Part shown: in pieces, positions 10,951 to 19,039 of the stretch | Layout: every line of letters begins with the position of its first letter | Numbering within the stretch: the first letter of the stretch is position 1 | NCBI GenBank assembly: GCA_004000155.1 | Contig: RCSS01000787.1 | Location: 1 to 26,916 of the forward strand | DNA from: Tubulinosema ratisbonensis | Lineage: Eukaryota > Microsporidia > Tubulinosematidae | Reading direction: 5' to 3' | Length of the DNA: 26,916 nt | Position numbers and translations under genes: made by a program | Notes under the pieces: generated by a model | What the model was told of the DNA's origin: nothing | The model's database searches: none | Seen by the model: only the letters and a program-made list of their open reading frames with translations

Positions 10951-11446
10951 AAATTTTTTTTAATATAAAAAAATTTATTAAATAAATATTTTATTTAAAA
11001 TAAAAATTTATATTTCCTAAAATGATACGTTTAATAAAATCTCAAAAAGATTGTTTTCAGGTAATTTATAATGATTTATATATGAAAAAAAAACGAATAT
11101 TGAATAATTTACTGGAATGGAGATGTGTTACAAAGAATCGTGCTTCTAAATCAACTAGTCGTGTTGATATTAGACTAGAATTCAACTCGTTTGTAGTCGT
11201 ATCTGAACATAATCATTCTCCACAGCATAAAGAGTCCACAAAAAGGTTATATATAAATAAAATGAAGGGCTGATGAAATTACAAACGAATCTCCACGATC
11301 TATAGTCCATAATATAAAAAGAGGGCTGAGTGCTGATATAGTGAAAGTTCTGGGAAATTTTAACCTTATTTATAGGATGCTTAGATATTATAGGATTAAA
11401 CAAATAAATCCTATACCTTACAAATATCAAAATTTAAAATTGGGCG
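10930..11446 (+). repeat. Left inverted arm of the MULE
   Basis: It is reverse-complementary to 12473-12993. Between 11005 and 11446 the two arms align almost without gaps at roughly nine tenths identity over unambiguous bases, judged by eye. The arm carries the ATG at 11022 and the FLYWCH-like segment. Homology ends sharply after aaaatttaaaatt at about 11446. Confidence 0.75.
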
Positions 11447-12411
11447 AAAAANTATCTAAAACTCATACAAATATGCAATTTTANCANTANGGANTGGATA
11501 ATTATAATGAATATTTTATAGACGAAAATATTTTGATTTTTTATTCTTTNAANATGGNTAANAAACTTCNTGTTTANAGGACATGGGCNGTTNANGNAAC
11601 GTTTANANTTGTTCCAAATCCATATTATCAACTTTATACAATTAGNNTTATTGAAAATTTTCATGTATTTCCTGTNATNTTTGCAGTCTTNAAAAATAAA
11701 AAAAGANAAACTTATGAAAATCTATTTACTTNAATTAATTTGATGATNAAANNNTTATGTCCTAAGGTTATAAAGACAGATTTTGAGCTTGCNTCTATAC
11801 AAGCACTTCAAAAAATNTATCCTGAATCAATTATTTCTGGATGTCAATTCCATCTTGGGCAAGCTTTGTTAAGAAAAGTAACTGACTTTGGTTTAAAGCA
11901 TAATTATCAGACATCTCAAGTGCTAAAAAAATTTGTTAAAGCTTTGTTGTGTTTGCCATATGTTAAATACGATCAGATTTTGATCACTTTTAATGGTATA
12001 AGAAGCTGCCAAGATTTTCCAGTCGAGTTGACACCTCTTTATGACTACTTTGTAAGAAATTATATTGGTGATTCTGGCTGTGCGCGATTTCCCTCGAATA
12101 TTTGGCATTGTAGTTTCTTTCTAAACAATGACATCCCACGTACTAATAATGCCATTGAGGGGTGGCATAATGTTTTTAACTCTACTTTTGGTACCTCTAG
12201 ATATAGTTTTCCTCTTTTAATCGAAAAACTACGAGACGAAGAAGACACTATAAGAATTAAAAAGGCTAGAATAGACTTAGGTCATATCTTTGAGAGAAAT
12301 AACAAATATCTAGAGCTTGAGGTAAAACTAAAAGAATATTTAGAAGAAAAGAAAGAAATAAACTACGGGGTAGGATTTGTGTTTGATCTAGTATCTCTCA
12401 TTTATTATTGA
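11022..12411 (+). pseudogene. MULE transposase, one frameshift, otherwise near complete
   Basis: The first part (ATG 11022, stop 11271-11273, 83 codons) carries a FLYWCH-like finger: EWRC near residue 40 and HNHSP near residue 66. The middle Cys expected after VTKN is Arg here, while the right arm has TGN at that codon. The reading shifts frame near 11265-11285. The remainder (open from before 11341 to TGA at 12409-12411, about 356 codons) is the DDE domain. WAVxxTF carries an ambiguous first Asp codon, NAN, at 11593-11595. KTDFEL has the second Asp at 11779-11781. GCQFHLGQALLRKV is the C..H zinc-binding pair, and IPRTNNAIEGWHN has the Glu at 12157-12159. All non-ambiguous DDE and C/H residues are intact, so this is a recent copy. 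The GTG at 11341 is not a real start. Such proteins bind the element ends and catalyse cut-and-paste transposition. Confidence 0.85.
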
Positions 12412-12472
12412 TTTGGTTTGATTAATTTAAATAAAACTTATTTTTTTTAAAATCAATATAAAGTAAAANTTA

Positions 12473-12993
12473 ATTTTAAATTTTGATATTTGTAAGGTTT
12501 AGGATTTATTTGCTTAGTCCTATAATATCTAAGCATCCTATAAATAAGGTCAAAGTTACCCAGAGCTTCCACTATATCAGNACTCACCCCTCTTATTATA
12601 CTATGGACTATAGATCGTGNNGNTTCGTTTGTTATTTTCATCAGNTCCTTCATTTTATNTATANATAACCTTTTTGTGGATTCTTTATGCTGTGGAGAAT
12701 GATTNTGTCCAGATACGACNTCAAACGNGTTTAATTCTAGCCTAATATCAACANGACTAGTTGCTTTAGCAGANCAATTCTTTGTAANACATCTCCATTC
12801 CTGTAAATTATTTNNTATTCGTTTTTTTTTCATATATAAAATNATTATAAATTACCTGAAAACANTCTTTCTGAGATTTTATTNAATGTATCATTTTAGG
12901 AAATATAAATTTTTATNNNANNTNNNNNNTNTGATNNCAAATNAATTTNNTTATGANNTATNANAATTTATANNNTAATNNNTGANNNTNTNN
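12473..12993 (-). repeat. Right inverted arm, second copy of the transposase 5' region
   Basis: On the minus strand it reproduces the first 440 or so bases of the transposase gene, including an ATG near 12893-12895, the FLYWCH segment (EWRC, HNHSP) and the linker (SIVHSIIRGV, NFDLIYRMLRYY). An open minus-strand frame runs from 12833 to 12453. Relative to the left arm it has one extra T near 12838, which breaks the link between its ATG and the finger. It lacks the frameshift seen at 11265-11285 in the left arm and keeps a Cys-compatible codon where the left arm has Arg. It stops being homologous at about 12473, before any catalytic sequence. Confidence 0.75.
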
Positions 12994-13205
12994 CATTTAG
13001 TACATATATAAAATAAAAACCTCAAAAAAATTTATAAAAACCCTTAAGATATAGACCTAAAAAAATATTTATCTGCTATTCAAATTCTTAAAGAAATGGG
13101 AATTTTTAGTGAAAATTAAAGTGTCTTATTATAAATTTTATACATATACAAAATCTGGTCTATGCCTATAAACAAAAATAAATGAAAATTTATTTTAGCT
13201 CTAAA
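12994..13205. other. Short intergenic gap
   Basis: A+T-rich. A 22-codon plus-strand open stretch at about 13049-13116 (ending in KEMGIFSEN) is too short to interpret. Confidence 0.4.
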
Positions 13206-13796
13206 TCAATTTCCAAAAGCTCTTGAAAACAAATTAATTCNTGGAAGTTCAACCAATCTTAACCTATTATTATTCCTCGGAGCAGTCGAATTTGATGTAT
13301 CTCTTTCGTTCACTAGGGAAGTTGATGTATTATTAGAAGTAAAGTTTATAACAGTGTTACGAACTAATCGTTCTTTTTCTTTCTTAGTTTTGGTACCTGT
13401 GTTAGAAGTTTCCGATGAATTTGATGATTCAGAGTCTGATCCACAAACACTTCCATAATTACTTTCTTCACTCTGTTCATCAGCTAAATCTTTTTGCTTG
13501 TCAGAAGTTGCAGAAGATGCTTCTTTACCTTCCCTTTCTTCTTCTGTTGTTTTAGACTTAGATTTCTTGGGTGTCTTAGTTTTTACATTGTTAGNATTAC
13601 TTTGATCTTTTGTGCTCCTTATTACTTTAGGATTAATCTGGATGCCCGTTGCCAAAATAATTTTGTTTCCGTTATTTGATCCTTGTGGTGTGAAGTTCAC
13701 ATTAAATATGAGTTCTTTATTTGAATTAGAAGATCTACTACAGGAAACAGAGTAAACAAGAAAGGTTAAGTAAAACATTTTTGAATTAACTAACAT
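13206..13796 (-). CDS. Predicted secreted Ser/Glu/Lys-rich protein, 196 aa
   Basis: Function unknown; no domain recognised. The N-terminus (MLVNSKMFYLTFLVYSVSC) is a short polar stretch followed by a hydrophobic core and small residues before SRSS, which is a good signal peptide with likely cleavage near residue 19-21. The next 40 residues are Asn/Ile/Gly-rich, then residues about 65-165 form a charged low-complexity region of Lys, Glu, Ser and Thr (KTKTPKKSKSK, TEEEREGKE, SDSESSNSSETSN). The C-terminal 30 residues are less biased (NNRLRLVELP, LFSRAFGN). Only two Cys are seen. Two codons are ambiguous because of single Ns. The first ATG is preferred over the one six codons downstream because CCC lies 5 nt upstream of it. 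The profile fits a lineage-specific protein exported to the parasite surface, spore wall or host cell, but that is inference. Confidence 0.75.
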   Translation of the reverse strand: MLVNSKMFYLTFLVYSVSCSRSSNSNKELIFNVNFTPQGSNNGNKIILATGIQINPKVIRSTKDQSNXNNVKTKTPKKSKSKTTEEEREGKEASSATSDKQKDLADEQSEESNYGSVCGSDSESSNSSETSNTGTKTKKEKERLVRNTVINFTSNNTSTSLVNERDTSNSTAPRNNNRLRLVELPXINLFSRAFGN

Positions 13797-14062
13797 TTTA
13801 TGGGTTAAAATTTTTCTTTTTTAAATTTTTTAATCTGGGAATAAAAATGATTTCTCAATTTGGTAAATGAATAAACTTTTTTATAAAGTTATTGTCTATT
13901 TAAAATTAATATTAATATATAAAAATAAAGAATTTTTAAAATTATATGTTCTCCTATTAATTTAACTTTTAAAAATAAGATTGCTTTAAGTAGAAAAGAA
14001 TTTTCAATAATGCAATTTTATATTGAAATAAAAAAGATTTATATATTGATATCATTTATAAT
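13797..14062. other. Intergenic spacer
   Basis: A+T-rich leader of the 196-aa gene and short spacer to the decayed 14.1-kb locus. Apart from the CCC motif nothing was seen. Confidence 0.45.
13802..13804 (-). promoter_or_regulatory. CCC start-proximal motif of the 196-aa gene
   Basis: On the minus strand the sequence before the ATG is ttaacccataaaATG. A CCC close to the start codon is a known microsporidian gene signal. The same arrangement precedes the three loci at 14063, 15233 and 16872. In otherwise A/T-only leaders the CCC stands out. Confidence 0.6.
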
Positions 14063-14274
14063 TTAAAGTTTGCTAAAATATTGTTTTTTCAGAAACATCG
14101 CAAAACAATAACAATCTTCATCTATATCAGAGTATAAAGATAGAGATTTAAATAAATCTTTGCCTTGTATTCTCCTTCATGCGAATAATCGATATTTGTC
14201 AAAATGATATAAAATATAATATTCTTCACTGCTTAAGACTTACAAACCAAATAAGAAATGCACTTTAAATACAT
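14063..14274 (-). pseudogene. Broken small secreted-protein gene, about 70 codons
   Basis: On the minus strand an ATG at 14272-14274 is preceded by gaaaccctgt, that is CCC 3 nt upstream as in the neighbouring genes. The ATG frame reads MYLKCISYLVCKS, a short signal-like hydrophobic start, and then stops. In the adjacent frame the sequence continues as SSEEYYILYHFDKYRLFA, one TGA, then RIQGKDLFKSLSLYSDIDED and CYCFAMFLKKQYFSKL to a TAA at 14063-14065. One single-base frameshift and one nonsense codon separate this from an open gene. The Glu/Asp/Lys-containing sequence and relatively high G+C contrast with the flanks. No family is recognised. A sequencing error could explain the frameshift but not the TGA. 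Confidence 0.45.
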
Positions 14275-14277
14275 ACA

Positions 14278-14280
14278 GGG
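14278..14280 (-). promoter_or_regulatory. CCC start-proximal motif of the broken locus
   Basis: It sits 3 nt upstream of the ATG at 14272-14274 on the minus strand (gaaaccctgtATG). Its presence is the main argument that the degraded reading frames below it were once a gene. Confidence 0.4.
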
Positions 14281-15232
14281 TTTCTATTCTTTCGCGAATC
14301 CTACATATTTTGTATATTTAATAATGAAATTTTGTATGAAATCATTATTTGGTTATATTATACTTCCAAAGGATACAAAAATAAAGTATTATAGTTTAGA
14401 TTTTTGATCCTATAGAAAGAAAGCTTATACAATGAGGTAAACAATGCTTACTTAAAAAAGACAATTACCTTTAAGTTAGTAAATCAGTAATCTTGAATAT
14501 TTCGTATCATATTATAATTAAAAAAAGATTTCATACAATTATAATTAATAATATATCAATTTAATTTAAAACACTACACCTAAGATTTTTATGACAAATA
14601 TGTATTGAAAGATAAACATCTAGATAGTTTTTAAAATATTAGAAAATTTATCAATTTACTTAAACCTGAAAATGATTGCATTTATATAAAGAATAATGAA
14701 TTTAAGCGAAGCCAAAGAATTTTGTTAAACTTTTAGGTTTAAATTACGAACATTTAAACATAATATTTTATTTAGCCTTCCCTTTTGACTCACCCATTAA
14801 TTAATTTTTCTTCTCGTCGTCTTCAATTTCTTCATTATATTCCGGATTAATTTGATCTGGTAATTTTTTAATTTTCACTAAATAAAATCTAACGTTAATT
14901 TAATTTAAAATTTATTTTGCTCATCTTATTGATACATATACGTTTTTGAGTTTTTTATAACCATAACAATAGTGTTATACGAAAAATAAACAAAAAAAGT
15001 AACCCACAAGTTATAGAAAATAGAACAACAATAACCCTTTGTTAACTTAAAATCCTTCTATTAAATGACAACCTTTCGTCTTAACCATTAATATAATTTG
15101 ATAATACATAACCATAAATTGTTTATGAAAATTTTAGTGAAACATAGTACAAAAATATTATAATTTAATTCAATTATATACTTGTTTTTGAATGAACCAT
15201 TAATAAAAACTATTAAAATTGGACTATTTTAG
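14281..15232. other. Intergenic with one coding-like tail
   Basis: Mostly featureless. On the minus strand a 30-codon open stretch at about 14802-14893 (VKIKKLPDQINPEYNEEIED, ending DDEKKN and TAA) has a natural-looking acidic C-terminus but no start codon, no CCC motif and no clear splice signals upstream. It may be the remnant of another small gene of this cluster. A hydrophobic stretch on the minus strand at about 14965-15040 could not be linked to it. Confidence 0.35.
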
Positions 15233-15523
15233 TCAATAAAATTTTTTTATTGCTTTGGTAAATTTCTTTCCTTCTTTACTTCGTACTGCCTTTACTTTTA
15301 TTTTTCTTTTTCTAAACATCGCCAAATCCATTTCTTCTTCTTTGTCTAAGTATTTTTCTAAATCCTTATATTTTTGAGTAACACTTTGATTACAAGCTGT
15401 TGAGCGCTTGTTACTGATAGGATTGTCACTTGAAAATAGATTAGTAGAGTCGTTTTGTATTTTATTTTTAATAGAGTTGGAGAATAAAAAATGTAATAAA
15501 ATATTTGGTATTAAAAATGTCAT
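15233..15523 (-). CDS. Predicted small secreted basic protein, 96 aa
   Basis: Function unknown; no domain recognised. The first 17 residues (MTFLIPNILLHFLFSNS) form a hydrophobic N-terminus consistent with a signal peptide. A polar, Ser/Asn-rich middle (KNKIQNDSTNLFSSDN) follows, then a charged segment (KYKDLEKYLDKEEEMD) likely to be helical, and a strongly basic C-terminal third (MFRKRKIKVKAVRSKEGKKF). It has one Cys. The ATG is supported by CCC 5 nt upstream and there is no alternative ATG before residue 65. It lies in the same orientation as the 196-aa and 326-aa genes on either side, with about 1 kb of A+T-rich spacer each way. The basic tail could bind nucleic acid or act as a localisation signal, but nothing in the sequence proves a role. 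Confidence 0.7.
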   Translation of the reverse strand: MTFLIPNILLHFLFSNSIKNKIQNDSTNLFSSDNPISNKRSTACNQSVTQKYKDLEKYLDKEEEMDLAMFRKRKIKVKAVRSKEGKKFTKAIKKFY

Positions 15524-15528
15524 TTGTA

Positions 15529-15531
15529 GGG
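15529..15531 (-). promoter_or_regulatory. CCC start-proximal motif of the 96-aa gene
   Basis: The minus-strand leader reads tttttaccctacaaATG, with CCC 5 nt before the ATG. This is almost the same layout as at the 196-aa gene (ttaacccataaaATG). Confidence 0.6.
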
Positions 15532-16437
15532 TAAAAATTTTTTATTTATAAACTTAATAACTTCTCTCAAACACTGTCCTAAAACGGAATTTTATACTAT
15601 TTTGGGAGTTTTAATGCTTTAAAATATTTAAACACTTTTACTAACTAATATTGCTTAATTTTTTATAAAATAGTCTTGAATATTAAAACTGAGAGAAAAT
15701 CAATAAAAATATATTTAATAAACAGACAAAACTGCAAAGAAATTTTTAACACCTTTATATTATAAAGAGTTAATTAACTATCAATAAAAAATTTACTAAA
15801 AAATTATTTTTACATTAAAAAAATGCAACTTATACATGCTTTAATATAAAGATAAAAACAATTTAAGAAATGAATTACATATACAGAATCAAAGCATATA
15901 TTTAAACGTATAAATTGCTGTAGTTTTTTATACAAAAATGAATTTAATATCTTGCTTTAATGCAATTTTTGTAAAGATTACTAAAGTTTTAATGTCATAT
16001 AAGAAAGTTATATAGGATATAATTTATAAATCGTTTTCAATAATTAGACAAATGTAAAATAAATTAAATAATTTAGTTTAATTTTTAATACAAAATATTT
16101 ATTTTTAAAAGAAAAAATACTGGAGGGTTAGTTAAAAAATTAATTTTGATAAAAACACTTTGAGATAAATTACATTTATGTGCAATAATTTAAATTATAA
16201 AAAACTTGAAAAACGTGTAAAATATTTTGGTTATTTTAAGAAGCATTTTTTTCGTAACAATAAGTTATTACATAATATAAAGATTTGAGTTTTTAAAATT
16301 GATTTTTTGATTCTAAATTATATTAAAAATTAAAAGCTTAAACTATAAATTTAAATTTTATAAAGAAATATTTTATCTGCTTAAATTTAAAAAAATCACC
16401 TTTTATATTTTTATAAAACACACTGTTGGAATAATAT
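15532..16437. other. A+T-rich intergenic stretch
   Basis: No coding character or recognisable element on either strand. Contains poly-A/T tracts only. Confidence 0.5.
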
Positions 16438-16452
16438 TTGAACTGTGATATA

Positions 16453-16747
16453 ATGTTAATGTCAAAAATTATTAAACATACATGTTCTTTTATTCCAAAA
16501 AATTGTTATATCATGAATCAAAAAAGCTCTATAAAAATCGACGTACTTAATGTTATGCAAACAGGTAAATTTTTGCGCCTTTCGAAAAAACCCTTTCGTA
16601 TTCAATTTACAAACAGTTCTAAATATTATAAACAGCTTTGATGTCCTAAAAATTAAACAAATAAGCTTTTATGGTAGAAATCAACAATTAACCATAAAAT
16701 TAATGTTAGTTTACAACAAAGAAGGAAAATTCTTTGTTAAATTATAA
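16453..16747 (+). pseudogene. Unrecognised short gene or remnant with a frameshift
   Basis: An ATG at 16453 opens a frame of about 62 codons to TGA at 16639-16641. It reads MSKIIKHTCSFIPKNCYIMN, then QKSSIKIDVLNVMQTGKF and LRLSKKPFRIQFTNSSKY. Just before the stop, an overlapping frame takes over and continues with SFDVLKIKQISFYGRNQQ, LTIKLMLVYNKEGKFFVKL to a TAA at 16745-16747. Both pieces look coding, and joined they would make about 100 residues, so a single frameshift near 16630-16640 is likely. No signal peptide, CCC motif or known domain is present, unlike the minus-strand genes around it. It may be a small gene damaged by mutation or a sequencing error, or a mobile-element scrap. Confidence 0.35.
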
Positions 16748-16871
16748 GTATTTAGATTTTATCCTATATAAAACAATGAAAACCAGCATATTAATAAAAA
16801 ATTTTTGTATATTAAATATAAATATAAAATAAATAAAAAAGTTAAATATTTAATTAAGATCAGTTGAATGA

Positions 16872-17852
16872 TTATATATCAGAAGATATCGATGAACTTG
16901 ATGCAAAGACACTTCTTTTACCTACTTTAATAAGAGAATTATCCTTTACTGGGAAACGTGTTAAATTTTTTTCAGTTGATGACGAATTTGAATACCTGGG
17001 AAAAGAATCTACTTCAATTTTATTTTCNGAACTAGGTATATCAGCAGTCTGTATTGAATTTTCAGTGTCGCTACTTGAATCTTGATAGCGGTTCCTTTTC
17101 ATTCCTTCTTTCTTTTTAAGAGATATTTCAGTATCTNATTTTATCATAGACAAATCTTTAACTTTTGCTTTATTAGGTTCAATTGCTTCGCTATGAAAAG
17201 GTTCATCGTGTTCTTTAGGCTTTTTTTCATTTTTACAAAAATCGTCAGGATTATTCTTTAAGGGGTTATCTGAATAATTTTTATTAAATAAAGAATTTAG
17301 ACCTTTTCCCCCAATATTAGTTTTTCTTTCAGTGTGAATATCGAGAATCAAATTATTTTCACTCAGAGGCGACATCAAAAAGTCGTAGACTGGATTAGAA
17401 CCAGTTAATATTTCTTTTTGTACATCGTCTTCTTTTGCACTCGCGCGACCAGATTCTTTAATTCCTTCCAATTCTTCAGATCCTTTAAGCTGCATGTTAC
17501 AATAGTTTTCATTTTTACCCGCAGGTTTTATCAAACAAATTGAATCTTTTTTGCTATAATTTTCATTATAGCATTTATTTTTTCTACTTTTTTTATCTTT
17601 TGACATTTTTTTCTTTAGCGTCTTGATACCTTTTGAGGATGAATTAGAAGAAAACTCATATAAATCCAAATAGTCATTAATATCCGAACTATTACAGATT
17701 GATAAAGAGTCGTAATCTTTGCCATAAAAATTACATTTGTAATAGACAGCTTTGTTGTCACAGATTTTAGTTTTGTTTGTGTGTTTTTTGTGAGATTTTA
17801 TTCTACTTATTATCAGTAGGACAAGAAACGTGGAATAGTTTTTAAAAAACAT
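16872..17852 (-). CDS. Predicted secreted Lys/Asn/Ser-rich protein, 326 aa
   Basis: Function unknown; no domain recognised. The N-terminus MFFKNYSTFLVLLIISRIKS has a basic residue, a hydrophobic core of about ten residues and then a basic polar stretch (HKKHTNKTK), fitting a signal peptide. Residues about 30-120 hold most of the Cys (KICDN, KCNFYG, SICNSS, KCYNEN, SICLIKP, NYCNMQ) together with a lysine cluster (KKKMSKDKKSRKNK) that could act as a nuclear localisation signal once inside a host cell. The rest is polar and acidic/basic low complexity with Ser runs (SSSDTENS, SSSSISSD at the C-terminus). Two codons are ambiguous. The start is supported by CCC immediately upstream of the ATG. It is the largest gene of the minus-strand cluster. 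Confidence 0.8.
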   Translation of the reverse strand: MFFKNYSTFLVLLIISRIKSHKKHTNKTKICDNKAVYYKCNFYGKDYDSLSICNSSDINDYLDLYEFSSNSSSKGIKTLKKKMSKDKKSRKNKCYNENYSKKDSICLIKPAGKNENYCNMQLKGSEELEGIKESGRASAKEDDVQKEILTGSNPVYDFLMSPLSENNLILDIHTERKTNIGGKGLNSLFNKNYSDNPLKNNPDDFCKNEKKPKEHDEPFHSEAIEPNKAKVKDLSMIKXDTEISLKKKEGMKRNRYQDSSSDTENSIQTADIPSXENKIEVDSFPRYSNSSSTEKNLTRFPVKDNSLIKVGKRSVFASSSSISSDI

Positions 17853-17855
17853 GGG
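17853..17855 (-). promoter_or_regulatory. CCC start-proximal motif of the 326-aa gene
   Basis: The minus-strand leader is aattcttaaacccATG, with CCC directly abutting the start codon. Together with the three other loci it gives spacings of 0, 3, 5 and 5 nt. Confidence 0.6.
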
Positions 17856-19039
17856 TTTAAGAATTTTTTGAATTATAAATTTAGAAATTAAACCTTTTAC
17901 TTTTTACTTCATCAATTTTATTACCGAACAGAAAAACTTTATCAAAAAATATTTTAATAAATTTTTATCCTCTCAAAAAAATCCTTCAAACACACAATAA
18001 TCAATTTTAAAAAATCTGTTTTAAATAATGGGTGTTATTAATTTTCCTTAATTTTTTACTAAACAATTTATGCTCTTTTTTTTTTCACTTAGTTCAAGAA
18101 TAATTACCTTAAACAGCTTCATTAATCAAAAGAGTAATTAAAAATTTTAGAAATTTCAATAATTAAAAAATTAACTAGAAAAATTTTTGAAAACTTACAA
18201 AAAAGTATAAATAGTATTTATATGTGTTTTAAAATAAATTTTTCAATACTAATTTTTAAGTTTCAAATACGTATGCTTTTTATTTGATCTTTAAGTATTA
18301 TTTCCCTAAAAAAGGTTTTGGATTTGTTTGAAATGAATAATTGAACATGAGTATTTTAAAACTTCCCGCCTAAATACAATCATTAATTGTATTTTTGGTA
18401 ACAAAAATAAAAAATTAATAAAATTTGAATCAATCCTAAGTTACTCCCCGAGGAAATCATCTCTAAAACGCCCCCTTAGATAAAAAATATTATATTTAAT
18501 TAAACAAATATCTTGAATTAGTAATAATTCAATGAACAACTGAAGAATATAAATTTATCAAAAAATAGAATTATTTAATATTTAATTAATGGAGTTTTCA
18601 CTTTATGAGTTTAAAAAATATTAACCATTACAAACGAAAAACTCTTACATTTTTAAGAAAATACATATATTAAAGAAAAATTTAACTGGATAAATTGTTC
18701 TTGCCTACAAATAATAATAAATATATACGAAACATTAACGAAGGTGCCAGAAAGTATGTGAATTCCAGATGCATTATGTATAAGAAATTTTTTTATTCTC
18801 AAAGGTTTTTTATTTGAACTTCTTAATTTTAAACATAAAACAACTACTAAAATTTTATATAAAATCGTGTCAATAACATCTTTTAGATATTAATTATCGT
18901 TAATGTTTGTTCGTAATTAATTTAAAAATAAATTAAAACCCTTGTAATTAATACCCAAAACAGATTTTTCTAATAGTAAGTTTGGTTGTCTTGATTGTCT
19001 CATACATACGGACAAAACTATGCTTAGTTATAAATTAAT
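17856..19039. other. A+T-rich intergenic stretch
   Basis: No coding character. Two isolated C-rich patches occur (tactccccgagg and cgccccctta, about 18441-18478) without an associated reading frame or RNA fold that I can support. Confidence 0.45.

Larger units (their letters stand above)
10930..12993 (+). mobile_element. MULE transposon with long inverted arms containing the FLYWCH region
   Basis: The element consists of a left arm (about 10930-11446), a unique centre with the transposase catalytic domain (11447-12411) and about 60 bp of spacer, and a right arm (12473 to about 12993) that is the reverse complement of the left arm. Scattered Ns are confined to the right three quarters and stop at 12992, consistent with a multicopy element. 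Outside the clean part of the arms, the sequence 5' of the ORF (tcacaattaaaatataaat) still matches the N-rich reverse complement near 12970, so the arms probably run to about 10930 and 12993. The sequence 'atttag' occurs just outside both ends (10914-10919 and 12995-13000) and is a weak candidate for a target-site duplication. MULEs often have long terminal inverted repeats. Arms that include coding sequence are unusual. Confidence 0.65.

Noticed and set aside
12094..12248. Minus-strand ORFs opposite the MULE DDE domain
   Set aside because: They are antisense shadows of the well-supported transposase frame.
14802..14893. Spliced gene ending in the acidic tail EEIEDDEKKN
   Set aside because: A candidate 3' splice-like ttaacgttag exists upstream on the minus strand, but no matching donor or initiating exon could be found.
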